Both the position numbers and the translations under genes were made by a program. Of a DNA stretch of 64,000 bases, positions 43,516 to 52,825 are shown piece by piece. The stretch is taken from positions 2,485,001-2,549,000 of the forward strand of contig NZ_JARVTG010000001.1 in assembly GCF_029846635.1 (NCBI RefSeq), given 5' to 3'. Each line of letters starts with the position of its first letter. Within the stretch, counting starts at the first letter, position 1. Origin of the DNA: Pokkaliibacter sp. MBI-7 (GTDB lineage: Bacteria > Pseudomonadota > Gammaproteobacteria > Pseudomonadales > Balneatricaceae). The notes below the pieces were generated by a model. That model had not been told where the DNA came from. It worked only from the letters and a program-made list of their open reading frames with translations, and made no database searches.

Positions 43516-44781
43516 ATGTCTGCCAATACGTTTCTCCCTCATCTGATCTGGCAGAGCCTGCCTCGTTGTGGCAATCGCCTGTGGCTGAAGCTGGCTGAGG
43601 AATGGCCAGACTGGCCGCGTCCTCTTCTGGATCCGCCCGCTGCCCTGCTTAAACAGTTACCCAGAGATGCCGCTGCCATGCTGAGCAGCCGCGGCCTCAC
43701 AGGTGTGGCCGCACCCTGGCAGGCCGAGCATGACAGGGTACAGAGCTGGCTATCGGCCAGTGATCGCCATCAGTTGCTGTGCTTTGAAGATGACCAGTAC
43801 CCACCGCTACTCAAACAAATTGATGATGCACCACCCCTGTTGTATGTGCTGGGAGACGTTGCTGTCCTCAATCATCCGCAACTGGCTATCGTCGGCAGCC
43901 GCCATGCCAGCCATCAGGGTATTGGCAATGCCCGCCAGTTTGCCAAGGACATTGCCAGTCAGGGACTGGCCGTCACCAGTGGTCTGGCACTCGGCATCGA
44001 TACCGCTGCCCACGAAGGCGCCCTAGCCGGGAATGGCATCACGCTAGCCGTACTGGGGACGGGTGTGGATGTGCTCTACCCGGCACGTAATCGTAGTCTG
44101 GCGGCGCAGATCACCGAACAGGGCGGAGCCCTGGTATCTGAGTTTCCCCTTGGGACGACTCCGCAGCGCTCGCTGTTCCCCAAGCGTAACCGGCTGATCA
44201 GTGGCCTCAGTGTGGGCACCATTGTGGTGGAAGCCGCACTGCAGAGTGGTTCATTGTCCACAGCCCGTCATGGCATGAGCCAGAACCGTGCCGTCTTTGC
44301 GATTCCCGGTTCCATCCATAATCCCCTCAGTCGTGGTTGTCATGCGCTGATCCGGGAAGGCGCCACCCTGCTGGAAAGCACTGAACAGATTGCACAGGAA
44401 GTGACGTCATTGCTGGCTTTTCACTATCAGTACAGCCAGTACGCCGTACCACGGCAGCCACAGAGAGCTGAGCACGTGATGGAAACTGAACCCGTTTCAA
44501 CGGCGGGCAGAGAGGATGTATTCAAGGCGGTTGCGCCTGAACCTGTACTCGTTGCGGGGCACTTATCGCCAAAATCAGGTGAGGAAAACTGCGGATTAGC
44601 AGAGAAGTTAGTACCTGCTCACCCGTTGTGGCGAGTGCTGGATGATCTGCCGCGACCACCGGATCAACTGGCGGAGCTGGCTAATCTGGCCATAGAAGAG
44701 GTGCTGGGGCAGCTGCTGCAATGGGAACTGGAAGGCCGTGTGGTGCTGGAGCCCGGCGGCTACAGCCGTTTTGTTGGCTGA
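43516..44781 (+). CDS. dprA: DNA processing protein DprA
   Basis: From ATG 43516 (AAGGAAGG upstream) the product has 421 residues. The Rossmann-like core carries GSRHASHQGI, GLALGIDTAAHEGAL, GTGVDVLYPARN, EFPLGTTPQRSLFPKRNRLI and IPGSIHNPLSRGCHALI, all typical of DprA/Smf. An N-terminal SAM-like region and a C-terminal winged-helix-like end (LANLAIEEVLGQLLQWELEGRV) flank it. It loads RecA on incoming single-stranded DNA in transformation. A TTG at 43510 is a less likely start. It converges with tmcA. Confidence 0.95.
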   Translation: MSANTFLPHLIWQSLPRCGNRLWLKLAEEWPDWPRPLLDPPAALLKQLPRDAAAMLSSRGLTGVAAPWQAEHDRVQSWLSASDRHQLLCFEDDQYPPLLKQIDDAPPLLYVLGDVAVLNHPQLAIVGSRHASHQGIGNARQFAKDIASQGLAVTSGLALGIDTAAHEGALAGNGITLAVLGTGVDVLYPARNRSLAAQITEQGGALVSEFPLGTTPQRSLFPKRNRLISGLSVGTIVVEAALQSGSLSTARHGMSQNRAVFAIPGSIHNPLSRGCHALIREGATLLESTEQIAQEVTSLLAFHYQYSQYAVPRQPQRAEHVMETEPVSTAGREDVFKAVAPEPVLVAGHLSPKSGEENCGLAEKLVPAHPLWRVLDDLPRPPDQLAELANLAIEEVLGQLLQWELEGRVVLEPGGYSRFVG

Positions 44782-44837
44782 GGTTTGTGGGTTGAGTCGC
44801 TGTTGCTGCAGGCGATGGACTGCTAACCCTGAAGCTC

Positions 44838-46925
44838 CTACTCCAGCCAGGTCAGTAACACCTGTGCCTGTCGCCGCAGCAGCTGACTGAGTGGTTTGCC
44901 GGGCGAGCATGCCAGACGCTGGCAGAGTAGCGTTTCGTCGCACTGCTGCAGCACCGCGCCGATCAGACCAAGACAGGCCTGTGCGTCTGCTCCACGCTTC
45001 AGTGCCAGCAACAGCAGGCGCTTCAGTGCGCCGCGGCTGAGCAGCAGATCGCGATTACCCCGGGTGAAAGCCTGCAAATCATCACGGTCCTGCGCACTGA
45101 GCGATACCGCGGGCAGATCGGCCACCGCCAGCAACTGATGCAGCAGTGCGGGTTCAGCGCGCTGCAGCGCGCCATTCAGCAGTTCAGGTAACTCGTAGAG
45201 GAAGCGCCGGCGGGCATCCTGCACTAACGCATGGCCGACGGAGTTGAGAGGCTTCAGCACCATCACAGCATATTCACCACTGGCCGCATCGCGCGTCAGG
45301 CCCAGCCGCACCACGCAATACCCTGCCTTTTGCCAGAAGCGCAGCAGATAGTCGGTAGCGCCAAAGCTGCTGCCAAGGCAGTCCAGGCCCTGGCGGCGGG
45401 CGCGTTGCTCTATATCCTGCAGCAGCTGCAGACCGATCCCCTGTTGACGCAGATTGGCAGCGACGGCCACCCGCATGATCCGGCCGTATCGTAGCTGCCC
45501 GCTGTGACGCAGTCCGCAGTGGAACAGCAGTGACTGCGGCAGCAACTGACCTTTGGGGCGGCGTTGTCCCAGCCACACGGCTTCTGCCAGTGAGGGCTCA
45601 AGCGGCCCCTCCTGCACCAGCACCGCGGCTCCCATCACCTGCCGGGTGGCTGACACCGCCAGTGTGGTCTGGCACTGCGGGTCTTCCAGCAGTTGCTGCA
45701 GATCACTGGGTGTGGTGCGGTAATGAGCCTGTACCAGCAGCCCGAACAGGCCGTGCAGCAGCGCCTCATCGCTGGCCAGCACTTCGGCACGGGTCTCCTG
45801 GATGAGTGCGGTTGGGGTTGTTAGAGCGTGATCAGTGGCGAGAGCATGAGGCTCGGCATCCAGCAGCAGCCACTGGCGGATCAGGGTTTCCAGCGGATCA
45901 TGGTCACGCCAGCGTATCGGCGTACTCAGGCTGATACCCTTCCATGCCGGCGCATGCTGATTGAGATAGTCGACAAAGCGCACCGCAAAGCCGCGCCCCG
46001 TACCTTCGTAACCATGTACGGTGGATGCAAAAATCACCCGTGGATAGCGCTGCAATAAGGTCTGTAACACCGCTGCAGGCAGGCTGGCGGCCTCATCCAC
46101 CAGCAGTAAAGCCGCATCCGGCAGCTGGTCGAGCAGTTGATCCGGGCTGATATAGCGCAATAGCTCAGCCTGAGTCGCACTCAGATGACGCTGAGCCTGG
46201 GCCAGCACTTCGGCACAGGCCGCCTGCCGGGGGGCGGTCACAAGAATTGGCTGCAGCGCCGCCATACCCAGATGGATCAGCCGTGCGGCGGCCAATCCCA
46301 GCGCGCTGGATTTACCCCGCCCCCGATCTGCCTGAATGACCAGTGGTCGCCGTGCCCGTCCTTGTGCGGTCCTGATAATCCGTTGTACCGCAATGGCCTG
46401 ATCTTCACTCAGACAATCAGGGTCGCTGCTGAGGTGATGGTCAGCTTGCCGCGGCGGCTCCTTGAGCTGCGGCGTGCGCTGACGTTGCGCCTGGATCAGC
46501 CAGACATGAGAGTCAACTGCCAGCAGACGCAGCAAGCGCTGATGAAAAGCGCCCTGCTGCTGCCATTGCTCCGACGGTGGTAGCAGCCAGATAAACACCC
46601 CCCCTGCGGTCACCAGCCCACTGGCAGCCGCCAGCGCATCGATATCCAGAGCCTGACGACTATCGAAAATGACACACTGGCGCTCCTGCCCAAGCAGCAG
46701 GCTGGCGGCGCGTAAGGTCTTGCACTCGCAATGGTCAAGGTGGTCCGGGCCGAGATAAAGCGGCTGGGGGGGCAGCGCCGTTTGCCAGTGCTGCAGCTGC
46801 AGAGTGATCCACAGCGACTCGCCCTGCAGGATGACAGGTAAGCGATGACCATGACTGGCTGCCCGCTGGAGCCAGTCATGCAAGGCCGTGCCGTCTGTCA
46901 GGTGATCTGTGTGGGATAAAGTCAT
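44838..46925 (-). CDS. tmcA: tRNA(Met) cytidine acetyltransferase TmcA
   Basis: The 695-residue protein has the DUF1726-like N-terminus, an RNA-helicase-type ATPase (Walker A QADRGRGKSSALG near residue 200, LLVDEAASLP), a GNAT acetyltransferase domain (RIMRVAVAANLRQQGIGLQLL near 485) and a C-terminal tRNA-binding region. It makes N4-acetylcytidine at the wobble base of elongator tRNA-Met. The length is similar to E. coli TmcA (671). It is inserted between dprA and tsaC, which are often neighbours. Confidence 0.94.
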   Translation of the reverse strand: MTLSHTDHLTDGTALHDWLQRAASHGHRLPVILQGESLWITLQLQHWQTALPPQPLYLGPDHLDHCECKTLRAASLLLGQERQCVIFDSRQALDIDALAAASGLVTAGGVFIWLLPPSEQWQQQGAFHQRLLRLLAVDSHVWLIQAQRQRTPQLKEPPRQADHHLSSDPDCLSEDQAIAVQRIIRTAQGRARRPLVIQADRGRGKSSALGLAAARLIHLGMAALQPILVTAPRQAACAEVLAQAQRHLSATQAELLRYISPDQLLDQLPDAALLLVDEAASLPAAVLQTLLQRYPRVIFASTVHGYEGTGRGFAVRFVDYLNQHAPAWKGISLSTPIRWRDHDPLETLIRQWLLLDAEPHALATDHALTTPTALIQETRAEVLASDEALLHGLFGLLVQAHYRTTPSDLQQLLEDPQCQTTLAVSATRQVMGAAVLVQEGPLEPSLAEAVWLGQRRPKGQLLPQSLLFHCGLRHSGQLRYGRIMRVAVAANLRQQGIGLQLLQDIEQRARRQGLDCLGSSFGATDYLLRFWQKAGYCVVRLGLTRDAASGEYAVMVLKPLNSVGHALVQDARRRFLYELPELLNGALQRAEPALLHQLLAVADLPAVSLSAQDRDDLQAFTRGNRDLLLSRGALKRLLLLALKRGADAQACLGLIGAVLQQCDETLLCQRLACSPGKPLSQLLRRQAQVLLTWLE

Positions 46926-47121
46926 AGGTATTATCTGGGGCTGTGTACGGTTTTGCGGTTGGCAGAAGCGCCCAGACTAACGAGCAAAGCGCAGGACGCC
47001 AAGCACCCATTACCGGTTTACCGGGGAGCCCTGCTGACCGCTCCACTGATGGCCGCCTGCCCCATGGCCCGGCAAATTGCGCTAAACTGTGCGCTTTCCC
47101 GCATTGATGTGACCGACGCTG

Positions 47122-47673
47122 ATGAATCTGTATATCCGACAGGCCGTTCAGGCACTGCGTGCCGGCGGCGTAATTGCCTATCCGACGGAAGCGGTTTGGG
47201 GGTTGGGCTGTGATCCCTGGAATGCCAGTGCCTTTGCCCGCCTGCTGGAGGTCAAGCAGCGCCCGCCGGAGAAAGGTGTCATTCTGGCGGCTGCCAATCT
47301 GGAGCAGATCGCTCCGCTGCTGGTTGGGCTCAATGAAGACCAGATGCAGATGCTGCAGGCCACCTGGCCCGGTCCCAATACCTGGATCATGTCTGACCCG
47401 GAAGGCTGGATACCTGACTGGATCAAAGGCAAGCACAACAAGGTCGCCGTGCGGGTGAGCAACCATCCGCTGGTGCGTGAATTGTGTCAGGCCTGGGACG
47501 GCCCGCTGGTGTCCACCTCTGCCAATCCTTCCGGCGTGGCTCCGGCACGCAGCCGGCTGCGGCTGCAGCAGTATTTTGGCTACGGTCTGGATGCCATCGT
47601 GCCCGGTGCTCTGGGTGGACAGGCTCAGCCATCACGTATTCGCGATCTGGTCACCGGCACGGTACTCCGCTAG
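47122..47673 (+). CDS. tsaC: Threonylcarbamoyl-AMP synthase
   Basis: The 183-residue YrdC-domain protein has VIAYPTEAVWGLGCDPWN (about 17-34), the KxR-type KQRPPEKGVIL and STSANPSGVAPARS. It forms threonylcarbamoyl-AMP for t6A37 of ANN-decoding tRNAs. The length matches E. coli TsaC (190), without the longer Sua5 domain. It starts the tsaC-hemF-aroE group and ends with TAG. Confidence 0.95.
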   Translation: MNLYIRQAVQALRAGGVIAYPTEAVWGLGCDPWNASAFARLLEVKQRPPEKGVILAAANLEQIAPLLVGLNEDQMQMLQATWPGPNTWIMSDPEGWIPDWIKGKHNKVAVRVSNHPLVRELCQAWDGPLVSTSANPSGVAPARSRLRLQQYFGYGLDAIVPGALGGQAQPSRIRDLVTGTVLR

Positions 47674-47785
47674 TACGGCTGACCAGCCGCAATGGATGAA
47701 AATCGAGCGACAGTGCGCCTGAGCAGGTACAATAGCCGACCCTCATCCCGACAGTCCCTGTGACGACCCCTGACGGAGGAAAAAC

Positions 47786-48721
47786 ATGTCCCTGCCCGGT
47801 TCTGCATCCCTGCCTGACAGCCAGAAGGTTAAAACCTATCTGCTGAATCTGCAGCAGCGTATCTGTGATGCCCTGGAGCAGGCAGACGGTCAGGCGCAGT
47901 TTATCGAGGAAAGCTGGGAACGGCCCGCAGGTGGCGGCGGCCGTACCCGGGTCATGTCGGGAGGACAGGTCTTTGAGAAAGGCGGGGTGAACTTCTCCCA
48001 TGTGATGGGGGACAACCTGCCGCCGTCGGCTTCTGCTCACCGTCCGGAAATGGCCGGACGCAGCTTCGAGGCCATGGGCGTCTCGCTGGTGATGCACCCC
48101 GACAACCCCTACATTCCCACTTCGCATGCCAACGTGCGCTTCTTTATCGCCCGCAAGCCTGATGCCGAGCCGGTATGGTGGTTTGGTGGCGGTTTTGACC
48201 TGACCCCCTACTACGGCTTTAGTGAAGACTGCGTGCACTGGCATCAGGTTGCCCGCGCCGCCTGCCAGCCGTTTGGCGAGGATATCTATCCGCGCTTCAA
48301 GCACTGGTGTGATGAGTACTTTTTCCTCAAGCACCGTAACGAGGCCCGGGGCGTCGGCGGTTTGTTCTTCGATGACTTCAATGAACTGGGTTTTGAGCAG
48401 AGCTTTGCTTTCATGCAGGCGGTGGGTGATGCCTACCTGCAGGCTTACCTGCCTATCGTCGAGCGCCGCCGTGAGCTGGCCTTTGCTGAACAGCAGAAGA
48501 CGTTCCAGAAATTCCGCCGTGGCCGCTATGTTGAATTCAATCTGGTCTATGACCGCGGCACGCTGTTTGGCCTGCAGTCAGGTGGCCGCACTGAGTCCAT
48601 CCTTATGTCGCTGCCGCCGGAAGTGAACTGGGGCTACAACTGGCAGCCCGAGCCGGACAGTGAGGAAGCACGCCTGTATACCGATTTTCTGCCCCATCGT
48701 GACTGGCTGGAGGGCCGCTGA
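47786..48721 (+). CDS. hemF: Oxygen-dependent coproporphyrinogen III oxidase
   Basis: The 311-residue enzyme has GGGGRTRVMSGGQVFEKGGVNFS (given here as two adjoining stretches, about residues 50-72), FGGGFDLTPYYGF and LVYDRGTLFGLQSGGRTESILMS-type motifs. It converts coproporphyrinogen III to protoporphyrinogen IX in aerobic haem synthesis. CGGAGGAAA precedes ATG 47786. The TGATG overlap couples it to aroE. Confidence 0.96.
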   Translation: MSLPGSASLPDSQKVKTYLLNLQQRICDALEQADGQAQFIEESWERPAGGGGRTRVMSGGQVFEKGGVNFSHVMGDNLPPSASAHRPEMAGRSFEAMGVSLVMHPDNPYIPTSHANVRFFIARKPDAEPVWWFGGGFDLTPYYGFSEDCVHWHQVARAACQPFGEDIYPRFKHWCDEYFFLKHRNEARGVGGLFFDDFNELGFEQSFAFMQAVGDAYLQAYLPIVERRRELAFAEQQKTFQKFRRGRYVEFNLVYDRGTLFGLQSGGRTESILMSLPPEVNWGYNWQPEPDSEEARLYTDFLPHRDWLEGR

Positions 48722-49572
48722 TGTCGACTGATCGTTATTTCCTGCTGGGCAACCCGGTCTCCCACAGCAAGTCACCCTTTATCCATACCACCTTTGCCGA
48801 GGCTACCGCGCAGTCATTGCAGTACGCCACGCGCCTGTGTCCGCTGGATGATTTCGCCGGACAGGTACAACAGCTGTGGCAGGAAGGTTGTCTGGGCATG
48901 AATGTCACCGTGCCTTTCAAGGAACAGGCCCCGGCGCTGTGTCAGGTACTGAGCCCCCGCGTAGCACTGGCGGGCGCTGCCAACACCCTGTATCTGCGTG
49001 ATGGCAAGGTGTGCTGCGACAATACCGATGGCATCGGCATGATGCAGGATATTCTGGTCAACCTGGGCTGGCAGGTTGCCGCCAGGCGGGTGCTGGTACT
49101 GGGTGCTGGCGGCGCTGTGCGTGGCGTATTGCAACCGCTGTTGCAGGCCCGACCCCGTGAGGTGGTGGTGGCCAACCGCACCGCTGCCAGGGCGGAGGCG
49201 CTGGCCGATGTGTTTGCCCGGACGGCCGCTGAGCAGGACTGCCAGATACGTGGCTGTGGCTTTACCGACGTCGGTGACCAGCCCTTTGATCTGATCATCA
49301 ACGGCACCTCTGCCAGCCTGCAGGGGGAACTGCCACCGCTACCCGCCAGCGTGGTCGCTTCCACCACCGCTGTCTATGACATGATGTACGGTGCTGAGCC
49401 CACCCCCTTTCTGCACTGGGCTGAACAGCTGGGTGCAGAGCGTGGTCAGGATGGCCTGGGCATGCTGGTGGAGCAGGCAGCAGAAGCCTTTGCCCTGTGG
49501 CGTGGCGTACGCCCGCAGACGGCGCCGGTGATAGAGGCGTTGCGTCAGACGTTGCTGGCGAGCAAAGCCTGA
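48721..49572 (+). CDS. aroE: Shikimate dehydrogenase
   Basis: The 283-residue NADP enzyme has the shikimate-binding GNPVSHSKSPFIH (about 9-21), the catalytic lysine in MNVTVPFKEQA (about 66) and NADP-binding VLGAGGAVRGVL (about 126) with NRT. The GLGMLVEQAAEAF end is typical. It reduces 3-dehydroshikimate in aromatic amino acid synthesis. It overlaps the hemF stop by one base, the conserved hemF-aroE pair. Confidence 0.96.
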   Translation: MSTDRYFLLGNPVSHSKSPFIHTTFAEATAQSLQYATRLCPLDDFAGQVQQLWQEGCLGMNVTVPFKEQAPALCQVLSPRVALAGAANTLYLRDGKVCCDNTDGIGMMQDILVNLGWQVAARRVLVLGAGGAVRGVLQPLLQARPREVVVANRTAARAEALADVFARTAAEQDCQIRGCGFTDVGDQPFDLIINGTSASLQGELPPLPASVVASTTAVYDMMYGAEPTPFLHWAEQLGAERGQDGLGMLVEQAAEAFALWRGVRPQTAPVIEALRQTLLASKA

Positions 49573-49656
49573 CAATGTACGCACAAGGCGTGCATGACCC
49601 CTGTTGTGCCGCGCCGCTGAAAAATGAATTTTAATGATGACGTCGACAGGTATTTC

Positions 49657-51150
49657 ATGAGCAAGAAGAAACCCACCTCCAGCGACCAGCATGGTCTGCC
49701 TCCTCTGCCGGTGGTAACGCAGGACGGTGATGAAAGCCTGTCTGCTGCGGAACTGGACAGTATTGCGCAGCTGGCTGATGACAGTGGCGAAGATGATCTG
49801 CACCTGGCTGAGCTGGGTGCCCCTTTGCACGACGATGAAGAGTCAGCAGACGAGGCTGACGAGCAGCCCCTGGCTTTCGAGAGTTTCGATGAGCTGGATC
49901 TGGAGCCGGCACTGGTCGCTGCGGTTGAACAGCTGGGTCTGACCACGCCGACCGAAGTGCAGGGCATTGCCATTCCACACGGTCTGGAAGGCGAAGACCT
50001 GCTGATCTGTGCCCATACCGGTACCGGTAAGACGCTGGCCTACAGCCTGCCGTTGCTGCAGCGGCTGATGGACCAGCAGCCGCTCGACCCGCAGGCGCCA
50101 CGGGCACTGGTGCTGGTGCCGACCCGCGAGCTGGGGAATCAGGTGCTCAAGGTGATTGCCTCGCTGCTGCCGTTCGTCGAAATGCGTGCCACCCTGCTGG
50201 TCGGCGGTGTGCCCATCGGAGAGCAGGTACGCCAGCTGCAGGAATGTCCGGAAATTCTGATTGCCACGCCCGGCCGTTTGCTGGAGCTGGTATTGCAGGG
50301 CGAAGTGGAACTGCATGCCCTGCAGGCGGTGGTGCTGGACGAAGCCGACCGCATGGTGGAAATGGGTTTCGTCAAACTGCTGGCCGAGCTGATCGAACGC
50401 ATTGGCCACAAGCCACAGACCTGGCTGTGCTCTGCCACCCTCGACAACCGCGAGCTGGAAGACTTTGCCGAAGCGGTGCTGAACGAGCCGGTGGAAGTTA
50501 TTCTCAGCAGCAGCGATGCACCCATGCACCTGCGTCAGTTTGCCCTGCAGGCGGATAACGAAGAGCACAAGCAGGCATTGTTGCTGGCATTGCTGAAGGA
50601 TAAGTCCATCAATCAGGCCGTGGTCTTCGTCGCCACCCGCAAACAGGTGGACAGCATTGCCCAGCTGGTATTGCGTCAGGGCGGGTTGTACAGCGACGGA
50701 CTGCATGGCGATCTCAATCAGGGCGGCCGCAGCGATGTGCTCAGCCGTTTCCGTCGCGGTCGTACCCGCGTACTGGTCGCCACCGATATTGCCTCGCGCG
50801 GCCTCGATATCGACACCATTACCCACGTCATCAACTACAACCTGCCGGTGGGCGCCGATGACTATGTGCATCGCATCGGCCGTGCCGGACGGGTTGCCGG
50901 TAGTGAGGGGGTGGCCTGGAGTCTGGTAGACAGTAACGACCTGCACCTGCTCGGCCGGATGGAGCGCTATCAGGGTGTAGTGATCCCCTGGATCAGCCTG
51001 CCGGGACTGGAGCCCAAGCGTAAGCTCAAGCCCAAGCCACGCAAGCCCAAAGTGAAGAAGAACGCCAAGGCGGCCAAGACCGCCACGCCGGTCAAGCGTG
51101 CCAAACGCCGCCCCGGCAAGCTGAAAGCAAAGAAAACAGGCAAGAGCTGA
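49657..51150 (+). CDS. DEAD-box RNA helicase with acidic N-terminal and basic C-terminal extensions
   Basis: From ATG 49657 (ACAGG upstream) the product has 497 residues. After an acidic extension of about 75 residues the helicase core has the Q motif (GLTTPTEVQGIAIP), AHTGTGKT, PTRELGNQ, DEADRM, SATL and HRIGRAGR. The tail of about 50 residues is almost purely Lys, Pro, Arg and Ala and should bind RNA nonspecifically. ATG 49624 would add 11 residues without a ribosome binding site. The motif II is DEAD, and the whole resembles RhlE/DbpA-like helicases without a clear subfamily. It acts in RNA folding, ribosome assembly or decay. Confidence 0.92.
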   Translation: MSKKKPTSSDQHGLPPLPVVTQDGDESLSAAELDSIAQLADDSGEDDLHLAELGAPLHDDEESADEADEQPLAFESFDELDLEPALVAAVEQLGLTTPTEVQGIAIPHGLEGEDLLICAHTGTGKTLAYSLPLLQRLMDQQPLDPQAPRALVLVPTRELGNQVLKVIASLLPFVEMRATLLVGGVPIGEQVRQLQECPEILIATPGRLLELVLQGEVELHALQAVVLDEADRMVEMGFVKLLAELIERIGHKPQTWLCSATLDNRELEDFAEAVLNEPVEVILSSSDAPMHLRQFALQADNEEHKQALLLALLKDKSINQAVVFVATRKQVDSIAQLVLRQGGLYSDGLHGDLNQGGRSDVLSRFRRGRTRVLVATDIASRGLDIDTITHVINYNLPVGADDYVHRIGRAGRVAGSEGVAWSLVDSNDLHLLGRMERYQGVVIPWISLPGLEPKRKLKPKPRKPKVKKNAKAAKTATPVKRAKRRPGKLKAKKTGKS

Positions 51151-51328
51151 GGGAGTGGCTCATTTCAGCCGCAGGTGTTGTGAGCCGCCTGCCGCCCACT
51201 GGCAGCGGATTGTGACACCGGTGGCAATGCACGGTATCGGACTCGACGGTTGATACAGCATTCCCCCTTTAGCTGGCAGGCTGAGTACTCAGAGCTCGGT
51301 CGGCCGGGTGATAGATAGGAAAATTTAC

Positions 51329-52735
51329 ATGTCCAAGCAACAAATCGGTGTGATCGGTATGGCGGTGATGGGGCGCAATCTGGCCCTCAACATCGAAAGC
51401 CGGGGTTATAGCGTTTCCATCTATAACCGTTCGGCGGATAAAACCGACGAAGTGATCGCTGACAATCCCGGCAAGCAGCTGGTGCCCTACTACAGCGTTG
51501 AAGACTTCGTTGCCTCGCTGGAATCACCACGGCGTATTCTGCTGATGGTGCAGGCCGGTGAAGCCACCGACAAAACCATCGAGGCCCTCAAGCCCTATCT
51601 GGACAAGGGTGACATCCTGATCGACGGCGGCAACACCCTGTTCACCGATACCATCCGTCGTAACAGGGAACTGTCTGCCGAAGGCTTCAATTTTATCGGC
51701 ACCGGCGTCTCCGGCGGTGAGGAAGGTGCTCTCAAGGGCCCGTCCATCATGCCCGGCGGACAGCAGGAAGCCTACGAGCTGGTGGCGCCGATTCTGCGTG
51801 AAATCGCGGCCCGTGCCGAAGACGGCGAGCCCTGTGTGGCTTACATCGGCCCTAATGGCGCCGGTCACTACGTGAAGATGGTGCATAACGGCATCGAATA
51901 CGGTGACATGCAGCTGATCGCTGAAGCCTACGCGGTGCTGAAACAGTCCCTGAACCTCAGCAATGCCGAGCTGGCCAGCACCTTTGCTGACTGGAACCAG
52001 GGTGAACTGAGCAGCTACCTGATCGAAATCACCGCCAACATCTTCACCAAGCAGGATGAAGATGGTCAGTATCTGGTCGATGTGATCCTGGATGCCGCGG
52101 GCAACAAGGGCACCGGCAAGTGGACCAGCCAGAGCGCGCTGGATCTGGGCGAGCCGCTGAGTCTGATCACCGAGTCGGTGTTTGCACGTTATCTGTCCGC
52201 GCTGAAAGATCAGCGCGTGGCCGCATCAAAGGTGCTCAGTGGTCCACAGGCACAACCTGCTGGCGACAAGGCCGAATTTATCGAGAAGGTGCGTCGTGCC
52301 CTGTATCTGGGCAAGATCGTGTCTTACGCACAGGGCTTTGCCCAGCTGCGCGCGGTATCCGATGAGCATGACTGGTCACTGAACTACGGTGAAATCGCCC
52401 GTATCTTCCGCGCTGGCTGCATCATCCGCGCCCAGTTCCTGCAGAAGATCACCGATGCCTACCGCGACAATGCTGAACTGGCCAACCTGCTGCTGGCGCC
52501 TTACTTCAAACAGGCCGCTGATGAGTATCAGCAGGCACTGCGTGATGTGGTGGCCTATGCGGTGCAGAACGGTATCCCGGTACCGACCCTGTCTGCTGCC
52601 ATTGCCTACTACGACAGCTACCGCTCTGCGGTGCTGCCCGCCAACCTGATTCAGGCGCAGCGTGACTACTTCGGTGCTCACACCTACAAGCGCATTGATA
52701 AGGAAGGAGTATTCCATACCGAGTGGCTGGAGTAA
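51329..52735 (+). CDS. gnd: 6-phosphogluconate dehydrogenase, decarboxylating
   Basis: From ATG 51329 the enzyme has 468 residues, the length of E. coli Gnd. It has the NADP motif GVIGMAVMGRNLALNIESRGY, the substrate loop GTGVSGGEEGALKGPSIMPGG, HNGIEYGDMQLIAEAY with the catalytic lysine region, and the AAGNKGTGKWT stretch. It oxidises 6-phosphogluconate to ribulose 5-phosphate and CO2. The seven extra residues from 51308 are not conserved. It stands alone; a strong terminator follows. Confidence 0.97.
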   Translation: MSKQQIGVIGMAVMGRNLALNIESRGYSVSIYNRSADKTDEVIADNPGKQLVPYYSVEDFVASLESPRRILLMVQAGEATDKTIEALKPYLDKGDILIDGGNTLFTDTIRRNRELSAEGFNFIGTGVSGGEEGALKGPSIMPGGQQEAYELVAPILREIAARAEDGEPCVAYIGPNGAGHYVKMVHNGIEYGDMQLIAEAYAVLKQSLNLSNAELASTFADWNQGELSSYLIEITANIFTKQDEDGQYLVDVILDAAGNKGTGKWTSQSALDLGEPLSLITESVFARYLSALKDQRVAASKVLSGPQAQPAGDKAEFIEKVRRALYLGKIVSYAQGFAQLRAVSDEHDWSLNYGEIARIFRAGCIIRAQFLQKITDAYRDNAELANLLLAPYFKQAADEYQQALRDVVAYAVQNGIPVPTLSAAIAYYDSYRSAVLPANLIQAQRDYFGAHTYKRIDKEGVFHTEWLE

Positions 52736-52778
52736 CTGAGCCATTGCGCACCTGATCCTGAGCGGTGCGCACGCCTCA

Positions 52779-52806
52779 CATCAAGCCCGCTGACGCGGGC
52801 TTGATG
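52779..52806. terminator. Bidirectional terminator after gnd
   Basis: A perfect 12-bp stem CATCAAGCCCGC/GCGGGCTTGATG has a TGAC loop and is followed by GTTT. It lies between gnd and the convergent histidine kinase gene. Confidence 0.88.
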
Positions 52807-52825
52807 GTTTCTGGGACAGCCGTTT